Shown piece after piece: positions 33,237-40,315 of a stretch of DNA of 40,744 bases. Each line of letters opens with the position of its first letter. The stretch's first letter is position 1. The DNA comes from DASXVX01 sp036504075 (lineage in GTDB: Bacteria; Bacillota; Sulfobacillia; Symbiobacteriales; Symbiobacteriaceae), in the NCBI GenBank assembly GCA_036504075.1, contig DASXVX010000029.1, positions 1 to 40,744 of the forward strand, given 5' to 3'. The position numbers and the translations under genes were made by a program. The notes beneath the pieces were generated by a model, which saw nothing but the letters and a program-made list of their open reading frames with translations, was not told the origin of the DNA and ran no database searches.

Positions 33237-33650
33237 CTACCGAAGGAGCAGGGGCAGCAGCACCATCTGGTAAACCCACGCCCCGGCGGCAAATCCCGCC
33301 AGATACCCCCAGGCGTCGGCCTCGCCCTGGGCCGCCAGGACGTGCTGCCGCAGCGGGCAGCCGTTAGCCAGCACGGAGGCGAACCCCAGGACGAGGCCGG
33401 CCCCCGCCGCCCATAGTGCGTAGGCGAGCGGCGTCGAGCCAGAAGGCAGCGTCCGGTCGGCGCCGCCGGCCAGTGCAGTCAGCGGCCAGGCCACCCACGC
33501 GGTCAGAAAGAACGCGCCCACCGCGGCCAGCAGGGATGTCTCCCGGAACAACAGCCAATCCCGCAGTCCACCCATGAAGCAGAGGCGGCTGCGCTGAGCC
33601 AGGTACCCAACGGCGATGCCCACAGCCAGGCTGGCGAGTACCGTCGTCAT
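33237..33650 (-). CDS. yedE: YedE-type selenium/sulfur transporter, C-terminal half as a separate protein
   Basis: A 137-residue membrane protein with about four helices. AQRSRLCFMGGLRDWLLFRE and ANGCPLRQHVLAAQGEAD are hallmark motifs of the second half of YedE-family (YeeE/YedE, DUF395) transporters; the cysteines are likely in the transport path. Normally both halves form one chain of about 350-400 residues. Here ATG 33650 overlaps the TGA of the N-terminal half (ATGA), so the two halves are co-translated and probably assemble. Confidence 0.8.
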   Translation of the reverse strand: MTTVLASLAVGIAVGYLAQRSRLCFMGGLRDWLLFRETSLLAAVGAFFLTAWVAWPLTALAGGADRTLPSGSTPLAYALWAAGAGLVLGFASVLANGCPLRQHVLAAQGEADAWGYLAGFAAGAWVYQMVLLPLLLR

Positions 33651-34066
33651 TCCAGTCCCCTCCGTGCATAGAGTCTCAAGGCATAGGTGGCGAGGGCAAT
33701 GCCCAGGGCAACCCCGCCGACGGCCCACCAGGCAGTCGACTCCCCGTAGGCCGCACGCAGCAGGAGCCGGACCGTACAGCCCAAGGCCACCAGACTGGCC
33801 ACCATCGCCGTCATCCCCAGGACGAAGCGGCTGAGCAGCCGCACCGGCTTGCGGAAGCGAAATTCGCCATGCCGGCGAGCACCGAAGAATGCGCCAATGA
33901 GCAGCCCGACCCCGGTGAAAAGCGGCGCCGTCCCGGTCACCAGGTCCCGCGTGTGGCACGCGACACAGAACCCGTACACCGGCGGACTGGTGATGAAATA
34001 CGCACTGGCCACCACGGCCACCAGTGCGATGGTGCTGCCCGCGACCCATGGTTTCACGCGGTTCAC
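33647..34066 (-). CDS. yedE: YedE-type selenium/sulfur transporter, N-terminal half as a separate protein
   Basis: A 139-residue membrane protein with four or five helices. YGFCVACHTRDL (Cys34, Cys37) and ALGCTVRLLLR (Cys97) match the first half of YedE proteins from selenium-metabolism operons (typically CxxCFIRD and GCPLR). The GTG start overlaps the stop of the DUF3343 gene (GTGA). Function as a selenium (or sulfur) transporter is known only by association for this family. Confidence 0.8.
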   Translation of the reverse strand: MNRVKPWVAGSTIALVAVVASAYFITSPPVYGFCVACHTRDLVTGTAPLFTGVGLLIGAFFGARRHGEFRFRKPVRLLSRFVLGMTAMVASLVALGCTVRLLLRAAYGESTAWWAVGGVALGIALATYALRLYARRGLE

Positions 34067-34362
34067 CCCTTCCCGTTGTCGGCATGCCGACGGCGCAGCA
34101 GAAGGGCGTTCCAGCCCGAAGGCACCGCCTGTGCCTCGGGATAGGTGCGGATCGACTCGACCTGGACGCCGGCGTGTGCCAACAGATCCGTGACCTGTTG
34201 GGCCTCGCCCGCGGGAAACCGCAGCGCGACCCCGCAACTGGAGCTCAGGTCACGGGGGCATGGCACCGTCCGGTTGGGGATGCCCTTGACCTGCAGGAGC
34301 CGCTCCGCCCGCACCGCATGGTGAGCGTTGTGGAACGTGATGATGCCGTCAAGCTCACGCAT
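34063..34362 (-). CDS. DUF3343 protein
   Basis: A 99-residue soluble protein: DGIITFHNAHHAVRAERLL, then PCPRDLSSSCGVALRF with the conserved Cys of DUF3343. The family is found next to YedE, YedF, SelD and desulfurases and is thought to act in selenium or sulfur handling; its biochemistry is unknown. ATG 34362 overlaps the end of the desulfurase gene by eight bases, and its own stop overlaps the first yedE start, so the whole group is translationally coupled. Confidence 0.85.
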   Translation of the reverse strand: MRELDGIITFHNAHHAVRAERLLQVKGIPNRTVPCPRDLSSSCGVALRFPAGEAQQVTDLLAHAGVQVESIRTYPEAQAVPSGWNALLLRRRHADNGKG

Positions 34363-35509
34363 TGGCTGCCAACTCCTCCAGCGCCGCCAGGGCGGCGTCC
34401 ACGTGCTCAAGCGGGGTCAGACCGCTGAAACTGAACCGAACGCTGCCCTCCGGGTAAGTGCCTGCGGTCCGGTGTGCGGCCGGCGCACAGTGCAGGCCCA
34501 CCCGGGTCAGGATGCCGTAGCCGTCCTCCAGGGCCTGCCCCAGCGCGGACGGCGAGACCCCGCGCAGGTTGAGTGAGACCAGCCCCACCCGGCCGGCCGG
34601 GTGCAACGGGCCATAGACCTGCACCCCCGGGATGGTGGCCAGACCACCCAGGAAGCGGTCCACCAGCACCCGCTCGTGCGCCCGGACCCGCTCGATGCCC
34701 CGGGCGAGCAGGTACTCGGCGCCTGCGGCCAGCCCGGAAAGCCCGGGCACGTTAGGCGTCCCGGCCTCGTACCGGTCCGGGAGAAAGTCGGGCTGCACCT
34801 CGGATTCCGACGCACTCCCCGTCCCGCCCCTGAGCAGCGGCGGCAAGTCGAGGCCGGGCCGCACGTAGAGCCCGCCGGTGCCCTGGGGGCCCAGGAGCCC
34901 CTTGTGGCCGGTGAAGCCCAGCAAATCCACGCCCAGCGCCTGCACGTCGATGGGCAGAGCGCCGGCGGTCTGGGCGGCGTCAGCCAGCAGGAGTGCGCCG
35001 GCCGCATGGGCCGTCCGGGCCAGTTCCTTCACCGGCTGGATGGTCCCCAGCACGTTGGAAGCGTGGGTTGCCACCAGCAGGCGGGCGCCGCCTGCCAGCG
35101 CCCGGCGGACGTCGTCCGGGTCCACCAGTCCGTCCGGGCCGCACTCCACCACCGTCAGCCGGACACCCCGAGTCTCGAGATACCGCAGGGGCCGCATCAC
35201 CGCGTTGTGCTCCACGGCGGTGGTCACCACGTGGTCGCCGGGCTGCAACAGCCCCAGCATGGCCACGTTGATCGCCTCCGTGACGTTCGGGGTAAAGCTG
35301 ATGCAGGTCGGGTCGGGGGCACCCAGCAGCCGGGCCAGCGCCTCCCGGGCGGCGCCCACCCGCCGGGCGGCGGCGACGGCCAGCCGGTGGCCCGACCGGC
35401 CCGGGTTCCCGCCCCCGGCGTCCATGGCGTACAGGACGGCATCCCGTACAGTCCCAGGCTTCGGCCACGAAGAGGCGGCATTGTCCAGGTAAATGATCTC
35501 CCGGTCCAT
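34355..35509 (-). CDS. class V PLP-dependent cysteine desulfurase/selenocysteine lyase family protein
   Basis: A 384-residue enzyme. N-terminal YLDNAASSWPKP, PLP-binding Asp/Gln in LLLADAAQTAGALPIDV, Schiff-base Lys in FTGHKGLLGPQGTGG, and a Cys in GLHCAPAAHRTAGT that would carry the persulfide or selenide. It matches the EGR-type desulfurase family linked to selenium-metabolism clusters. It liberates S or Se from cysteine or selenocysteine. Its ATG directly follows the TAA of the GerMN gene. Confidence 0.9.
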   Translation of the reverse strand: MDREIIYLDNAASSWPKPGTVRDAVLYAMDAGGGNPGRSGHRLAVAAARRVGAAREALARLLGAPDPTCISFTPNVTEAINVAMLGLLQPGDHVVTTAVEHNAVMRPLRYLETRGVRLTVVECGPDGLVDPDDVRRALAGGARLLVATHASNVLGTIQPVKELARTAHAAGALLLADAAQTAGALPIDVQALGVDLLGFTGHKGLLGPQGTGGLYVRPGLDLPPLLRGGTGSASESEVQPDFLPDRYEAGTPNVPGLSGLAAGAEYLLARGIERVRAHERVLVDRFLGGLATIPGVQVYGPLHPAGRVGLVSLNLRGVSPSALGQALEDGYGILTRVGLHCAPAAHRTAGTYPEGSVRFSFSGLTPLEHVDAALAALEELAANA

Positions 35510-36343
35510 TTACGAACGCCCCTTTTCCGGTTCAGGTCTGGAAAGCGGTATCGATAAAGGCGTTCGGCACTGCTGCAGCGCAGCGGCCGACAGGCCGGTG
35601 AATTCGAACTGAACCCGGTGGATGCCGGGGAACTCGGTCAGGGTGTAGATGACCGACATGTAGTAAGGAGAGAAGTTCCAGCCGCCCGCGGCCAGCGTTC
35701 GGGCCAGGTCCGGCGCCAGTGCGAACCGGACGTGAGCCGCGTCGCCCTTCACGGTCAGGTCCACCAGGGAGATGCCCGGCGGCGGCCCGTAGAGCCCCTG
35801 CGGCGGTGCGTCCGTGAGGAAGTCGGCCACGGCGGCCTGCATGCCCTGGACCCCCTGCGTCGCGGGCAGGCTCCGAATCACCGGCACCGGCACCCCGCGG
35901 TATGGATAGTAGACCAGCGTCTGGCCCGTCCCTGGCGCCACGTCGGCGGCGGTCCACCGGCGCCCGGACACGGTGACGGACTGCATACCGGTGAGGCCGA
36001 GCAGGGTGCGGGCCAGCGCCTCCTCCCCCGGGGGGGCGGCAGAGGGCGTCACGGCAACCACGAGATCGGTGGCCGGTCCAGACAGCACCACCCGGCTGGA
36101 GGCCGGCAGAGCTGCCGCCAACGGACCGCCCGGCGCCGGGCCGGCCAGCAGTTCCGCCACGGCGGTCTCCGCCGTCGCCGCCTTCACGGCCCGGGCGACG
36201 CCCACCAGCCGGCGACCCTCCCGGTCCGGGTAGTAAATGGTCAGCACGGCGCCGGGCGGACGGTTCACCAGCAGGCGGAGCCCCAGGCCCACCACCAGGA
36301 CGGCCAGGATCAACGAAAGCGTCAGCCACCGGCGCAGGTTCAT
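35510..36343 (-). CDS. secreted protein with two GerMN domains
   Basis: A 277-residue protein with an N-terminal membrane anchor or signal (RRWLTLSLILAVLVVGLGLR) and two GerMN domains: about residues 35-150 (VLTIYYPDREGRRLVGVAR) and 160-265 (SLVDLTVKGDAAHVRFA). GerM of Bacillus is a lipoprotein of sporulation and germination; related proteins occur widely in Firmicutes with unknown roles. AAAGGAG precedes the ATG. It is the first gene of the leftward selenium-type operon and is separated from the propeller gene by a hairpin. Confidence 0.85.
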   Translation of the reverse strand: MNLRRWLTLSLILAVLVVGLGLRLLVNRPPGAVLTIYYPDREGRRLVGVARAVKAATAETAVAELLAGPAPGGPLAAALPASSRVVLSGPATDLVVAVTPSAAPPGEEALARTLLGLTGMQSVTVSGRRWTAADVAPGTGQTLVYYPYRGVPVPVIRSLPATQGVQGMQAAVADFLTDAPPQGLYGPPPGISLVDLTVKGDAAHVRFALAPDLARTLAAGGWNFSPYYMSVIYTLTEFPGIHRVQFEFTGLSAAALQQCRTPLSIPLSRPEPEKGRS

Positions 36344-36367
36344 CGTCCGTCCTCTCCTTTAAGAACT

Positions 36368-36402
36368 GCACCCCCGGGGGGCCCATGGTCCTCCGGGGGT
36401 GC
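36368..36402 (-). terminator. terminator-like hairpin after the propeller gene
   Basis: GCACCCCCGG (36368-36377) pairs perfectly with CCGGGGGTGC (36393-36402), 15-base loop. On the minus strand it lies 19 bases after the propeller stop codon and just before the ribosome site of the GerMN gene. There is no T tract, so partial read-through is possible. Confidence 0.6.
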
Positions 36403-36420
36403 GGGGTTAGTCAGGCCGGG

Positions 36421-38436
36421 TTACTTCTCGACGGTCAGGTCCAGGATCATGGACGGATGGTAGGTGCAGATCACCTTGTACTTGCCTTCCTTGGCGGGCA
36501 TCGTCAGGTCGAACTCGCCCGTCTTGCCCGCATTGACGTCCGGCGAGGTGATGCCGGCATCCATGACGAACAGGTTGTGCTTCTCGTCATCCCCGTTGTT
36601 GTAGACGACGTGGATCGTTTCGCCGGCCTTGACCGACAGCTTGTCCAAGCTCATCTTCTTGTCGTGGGACTCGATCTTGACCACCTTGGCGCCTGCCGCC
36701 GGAGCCGGGGCAGCGCTTGCCGCAGGAGCAGCGTTCGGGTCAGGAGCGTTCGGGTCAACCACGAGGGTGAGCGGCTTGCCGTTCGGGTCGGCCGGGTTCT
36801 TGAATTCATACTTGCCGGCTTCCTTGGGGGCGGTGATGTCAACGGTCTTCCGCTGGCCGGGCTTCAGATCGATCCGGTCGATCTTGAGCGCTTCGCTCAC
36901 GGCGGAGACGGTACCGTTGCTGGTGCCGCCGTTGTTCACAAATGTGACCTTGAAGGTGGCGCCGGGCTTCACGGTGATGGTGGCCGGGGCGAAGTTGCCC
37001 GGGGTACCGAAGAACTTATTCATGCCGTTGATCTTGACACCGATGGGCCGCGGGCCGTTCAGGAACTCGAGCTGCTTCTTATGGGCGCTGCCCCGCAGGC
37101 CGGTGAAGCTGGAGACCACTTCGCCGACGAGTTCGCCCTTGGCGTTCTTGGCGTACTGGACAAAGGTGGAGCCGTGGGTGTCGCCGTCGTTGGGCATGGC
37201 GATCTCCGTGATTTTCTCTTCCTTGTCGGCGTCGTAAATGACGATCTTGTGCTCGGCGTTGGAGGTGATCCACAGCTCCTTGCCATCGGGTGACAAGATG
37301 ACGTGGTCGGTAGTCAGGCCGATGGGCACCACGTTGGTGACGATGCTGTTCTCCACGTCGATAACGGACATGGTCCGGCCCTGCTGGCCCAGTCCGGGGC
37401 CTTCGCCCTTGTCGGCGGTGTAGAGCTTGGACTCGTCGTAGTTCAGGCGGGCGCCCCACGGGCCGGGGCCGGTCAGTTGTTCGCTCACGGTCTTCATGGT
37501 CGTGAGGTCCACTTTGAAGACCTTGCTGGTGCCGCCGGAGGTGACCCAGGCCCACTTGCCGTCGTGGCTGACTTCCGGCCAGATCGGGTCATCCATCGGT
37601 GCTTGGTCCACGACCTTCCAGGTCTTCATGCTGACCTTGGCCAGGAAGCCCCCGCGCTCCCGGTACTTGGCCTGTGCGGGCGGCACGGCGACGTAGACGA
37701 ACTCGCCGTTTTCACCGCCCATGATATACGGGTTGCCTTCGAAGTCCTCGCGGCTCATGCCGGCGATGATCTGGTTGTCCTGGTTCGGATCGATGATCCA
37801 CATGCCCGAGCCGGTAAAGTTCCAGTTGAAGTCGATGACCGCAATGACCTCACGGCCGTCGGGCAGGGTCAGGTTATTGACATGGTGCGGGTTGCCGAGC
37901 GACTGGTAGACCTTGTTGATCTTCAGGGTCCGGGCATCCAGAATCAGCAGGAAGTTCTGGCCGGGGCCCTTGTGGGACGGCAGGTAGATCCACTTGCCGT
38001 CGGCGGACATGCCGGCGCTGTGGCTGGCGAACAGGTCGGAGTACTCGCCCGGCAGGTTGGACTGACCAACGACCTTCCGGCTCTTGGCGTCGAAGATCAC
38101 GACGCCGTTCTTGGTGTTGGTGGAGCCCCACGTGGTCGACTCGTTCGTCATGAAATAGAGGCCCCCGTCCACCGGATTCCAGGCGGCCGGACCGCTGGAG
38201 TCACGGGTTTCCACCAGCCGGATGCCCAGGTGCTCCATCCACTGTTCCGGCGTCCGCTTGTCGGTCGGAATCATGGCGATGGGGGTCTTTCCGACCGGGT
38301 TGACCACGATCGGGGCTCCCGCCGTGGTGTTGCCGGTGACCGGCGTGCCTTGCGGTTTGACTACCGTCTTCGAACTGGAGCAGGCCGTCACGAGCAGTGC
38401 GAGCGCGACAACCAACGCAATCAGAATCTTTCGCAC
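36421..38436 (-). CDS. beta-propeller copper lipoprotein with C-terminal type 1 copper domain
   Basis: A 671-residue exported lipoprotein (lipobox LVTAC, Cys19). Residues about 60-460 form a YVTN/lactonase-like propeller with SADGKW, SHDGKW and SPDGKE blades. Residues 480-560 are a ligand-free cupredoxin-like domain. After an Ala/Pro linker, residues 585-671 form a blue-copper domain with His620 (EKHNLFV), Cys657, His660 and Met663 (CTYHPSM, amicyanin-like). Apart from a turn histidine (His291), the propeller has His139, 155, 184, 185, 378, 396, 421 and 452, including a HH pair. This recalls the seven-His CuZ site of nitrous-oxide reductase, but standard NosZ motifs and the CuA domain are absent. 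GTG start with AGGAGGG 7 bases upstream. Copper enzyme or electron carrier; the reaction is unknown. Confidence 0.7.
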   Translation of the reverse strand: MRKILIALVVALALLVTACSSSKTVVKPQGTPVTGNTTAGAPIVVNPVGKTPIAMIPTDKRTPEQWMEHLGIRLVETRDSSGPAAWNPVDGGLYFMTNESTTWGSTNTKNGVVIFDAKSRKVVGQSNLPGEYSDLFASHSAGMSADGKWIYLPSHKGPGQNFLLILDARTLKINKVYQSLGNPHHVNNLTLPDGREVIAVIDFNWNFTGSGMWIIDPNQDNQIIAGMSREDFEGNPYIMGGENGEFVYVAVPPAQAKYRERGGFLAKVSMKTWKVVDQAPMDDPIWPEVSHDGKWAWVTSGGTSKVFKVDLTTMKTVSEQLTGPGPWGARLNYDESKLYTADKGEGPGLGQQGRTMSVIDVENSIVTNVVPIGLTTDHVILSPDGKELWITSNAEHKIVIYDADKEEKITEIAMPNDGDTHGSTFVQYAKNAKGELVGEVVSSFTGLRGSAHKKQLEFLNGPRPIGVKINGMNKFFGTPGNFAPATITVKPGATFKVTFVNNGGTSNGTVSAVSEALKIDRIDLKPGQRKTVDITAPKEAGKYEFKNPADPNGKPLTLVVDPNAPDPNAAPAASAAPAPAAGAKVVKIESHDKKMSLDKLSVKAGETIHVVYNNGDDEKHNLFVMDAGITSPDVNAGKTGEFDLTMPAKEGKYKVICTYHPSMILDLTVEK

Positions 38437-38491
38437 AGGTAGACCCTCCTCTTTATAGGATCGAATGATGCCGGGAAACGGGGGAATCGGT

Positions 38492-38605
38492 TCAACCGGG
38501 ATCCAGGTCCACGGCTTCCGCGAGCCGGGCAGGGCTCAAGCGCTTGCCCCTCCTTCCGCCCACGCGGATCCCGTGTGATGTATAGAGAACAGGAGCGTAA
38601 GCCAT
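38492..38605 (-). CDS. possible 37-residue protein overlapping the CcdA-like gene
   Basis: The ATG overlaps the stop codon of the upstream gene (TGATG), a typical coupling arrangement, and opens a 37-codon frame starting MAYAPVLYTSHG with a basic middle (GGRRGKRLSP). No ribosome site of its own is visible and I recognise no family. It may be spurious. Confidence 0.25.
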   Translation of the reverse strand: MAYAPVLYTSHGIRVGGRRGKRLSPARLAEAVDLDPG

Positions 38606-39885
38606 CAGACGTTCAGGAATGGCAACCACCGAATCAGGAGGCTGCTCAGCCAGTGGAACTTGTCGGCGATCATCAGAAAGCCGAAGCTGACCATGACCAC
38701 GCTGGTGCCAAGCGCAATGACCGGCGTGTAGCGCTGGAGTTTGTCCAGCAGGGGACCAATGCGGGACCAGGCGGCAGCGGCAGCCAGGAACGGCACGCCG
38801 ATCCCGAGGGAGAACAGGCCCAGCAGCAGAGCGCCCTGCAGGGGTGAGCCCAGACTCCCGGCGTAGAGAATGACGCTGGCGAAAATCGCTCCGCCAAAGC
38901 ACGAAAGGCAGCCCAGGGAGAAGACGAAACCCATGGCCATGGCGCCCAGTGCGCCCGCCCGCCGGCTCATCTTCGTGAGCGCCGGGATCGGCAGCTTGCA
39001 GAGCATCGGCGCCCCGGCGCTCGCCCCGGTCCAGATGCCCATGCCGACGATGCCAATCCCGGCCGTGATGGCGATACCCCGCCCCCAGCTCCCCAGCGCC
39101 CCGAAGTCCTGGAGCCGCTGGCCCGCCAGCCCCGCCAGGGCACCGCCGGTGGTGTAAGCCACCGTCATGCCGGCCACGAACCAGGCGGCGGTAGTCATGA
39201 TCTGCCGGGTGGTCGGCCGGGTCAGGCTGACGCCGGCCAGCGTGGAAAGATAGTACAGCGTCAGTTGAAGCAGGCAGGGCGAAAGTGCGGCCACCATGCC
39301 GGCAGCCAGGGTCAGGAACGTGGCGATCGAAACGGCGTTTGATCCCGTCTGCGGATAGTTGATCGGCAGGTCCCACTCCACGGTGGCAGCGCCGGGCGTT
39401 CCCGGCAGCATTAGCTCCAGACTGTGCCGGGCTTTGGTCTCCGGAAAGCGGATCGTCCACGTCCGGTGATGGCCGGAGTCGGTCAGGGGCTTAAACTCCA
39501 CGGGCGCCACAATCGTCTGGCCGTCTACCCGCAACACCGGCGGCACCACCTGATCGGTCTCCGGCAGGCCCCGGTAGTGGTTCTCTTCGTAAAAAACAAA
39601 CATGGTGGCGCCGGCAACCTGGTTCGGATCTCCGCCGGTCAACGACAGGTACTCGGGCGTCACGTAGGTCACCTGGCCTGATGTCCCGGACGGGGTGGAG
39701 TCGATCCGGCGGATGACGGCCTCGGAAACCGCCGCCCCCCGATTCGTCGAAGCCGAGACGGCGCTCGACACTCCCGGCTTCCCCACCAGGCCAGCCACCG
39801 CCAGCCAGGCCAGCGACAGGGCGGCGGAGACCAGTACGATCAGGCCCGCTCGAATCCAGGGATTGGACTCCCGCACCTTCTGCAA
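38605..39885 (-). CDS. CcdA/DsbD-like membrane protein with large N-terminal outer domain
   Basis: A 426-residue protein: one N-terminal membrane helix, about 150 extracytoplasmic residues with a beta-rich domain (TMFVFYEENHYRG, HHRTWTIRFPET), then six to eight helices of the CcdA type. The redox cysteines of that family are visible: LSPCLLQL (Cys204) and GCLSCFGG (Cys326, Cys329). CcdA/DsbD proteins move electrons across the membrane to keep periplasmic thiols reduced, for cytochrome c or copper-site assembly. The outer domain could be the acceptor or a copper-handling module. TTG start, AGGAGG 9 bases upstream. Lies between the CuA and propeller genes, suggesting a maturation role. Confidence 0.8.
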   Translation of the reverse strand: MQKVRESNPWIRAGLIVLVSAALSLAWLAVAGLVGKPGVSSAVSASTNRGAAVSEAVIRRIDSTPSGTSGQVTYVTPEYLSLTGGDPNQVAGATMFVFYEENHYRGLPETDQVVPPVLRVDGQTIVAPVEFKPLTDSGHHRTWTIRFPETKARHSLELMLPGTPGAATVEWDLPINYPQTGSNAVSIATFLTLAAGMVAALSPCLLQLTLYYLSTLAGVSLTRPTTRQIMTTAAWFVAGMTVAYTTGGALAGLAGQRLQDFGALGSWGRGIAITAGIGIVGMGIWTGASAGAPMLCKLPIPALTKMSRRAGALGAMAMGFVFSLGCLSCFGGAIFASVILYAGSLGSPLQGALLLGLFSLGIGVPFLAAAAAWSRIGPLLDKLQRYTPVIALGTSVVMVSFGFLMIADKFHWLSSLLIRWLPFLNV

Positions 39886-39903
39886 GGCGGTTCGCCTCCT
39901 CTT

Positions 39904-39932
39904 GGCAGGGCCGGCTGACTGCCGGCCCTGCC
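39904..39932 (-). terminator. hairpin between the CuA and CcdA-like genes
   Basis: GGCAGGGCCGGC pairs perfectly with GCCGGCCCTGCC, loop TGACT, 5 bases after the CuA-protein stop. It has no T tract and may be an attenuator or stability hairpin giving extra CuA protein over the downstream genes. Confidence 0.6.
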
Positions 39933-39936
39933 GTTC

Positions 39937-40302
39937 CTAACGCTCGACGACGATCTTGCCCCGCATGGTGGCGTGATCGACGCCGCAGGTATTGCTACAG
40001 TTGATCTCGTAGGTGCCCGGGTCAACAGCGGTGACGATGACCTCCCGGGGGTGTCCGGGGACGATCTCCGGGATATTGATCAGGTTCCCGATCTGAAAGC
40101 CGTGGGTCACGTCCATGGCGGTCAACAACAGGTGGACCTGGGTCCCCGCCTTGAGGTGAATCTCCGGGGTGACCTGCCACTGTCTGAGTTCCACGGGAAT
40201 TACTTTCTCGGCGTGGGCGCTCTCATAGGCGATCGCCGCCACCGGGATGCCCACCACCACCGCCGCTGCGATCAGGCCGGCGGTCACTTCTTGCCAGCGC
40301 AT
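39937..40302 (-). CDS. membrane-anchored CuA cupredoxin (cytochrome oxidase subunit II/NosZ-type)
   Basis: A 121-residue protein with one N-terminal membrane helix (AGLIAAAVVVGIPVAAIAY) and a cupredoxin domain. All CuA ligands fit: His67 (DVTHGFQIG), then CSNTCGVDHATM with Cys102, Cys106, His110 and Met113 (C-x3-C-x3-H-x2-M). CuA centres accept electrons in oxidases, some NO reductases and N2O reductase. Here the domain is free-standing and very short; no oxidase subunit I gene is seen in the window. ATG 40302 has AGGAGGGG 7 bases upstream; a longer frame upstream is unlikely. It follows the truncated membrane protein gene. Confidence 0.88.
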   Translation of the reverse strand: MRWQEVTAGLIAAAVVVGIPVAAIAYESAHAEKVIPVELRQWQVTPEIHLKAGTQVHLLLTAMDVTHGFQIGNLINIPEIVPGHPREVIVTAVDPGTYEINCSNTCGVDHATMRGKIVVER

Positions 40303-40315
40303 CGTCGATCCCCTC

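Noticed and set aside
33237..34085. Reading the two YedE halves as one frameshifted pseudogene
   Set aside because: Both halves are complete, with an exact ATGA overlap and conserved motifs, so a natural split is the better explanation; a sequencing error remains testable.
36421..38436. Calling the propeller protein a classical nitrous-oxide reductase or cytochrome cd1 nitrite reductase
   Set aside because: It has no NosZ DxHHxH signature, no CuA loop in the chain and no haem-binding CxxCH, so only a distant relationship can be proposed.
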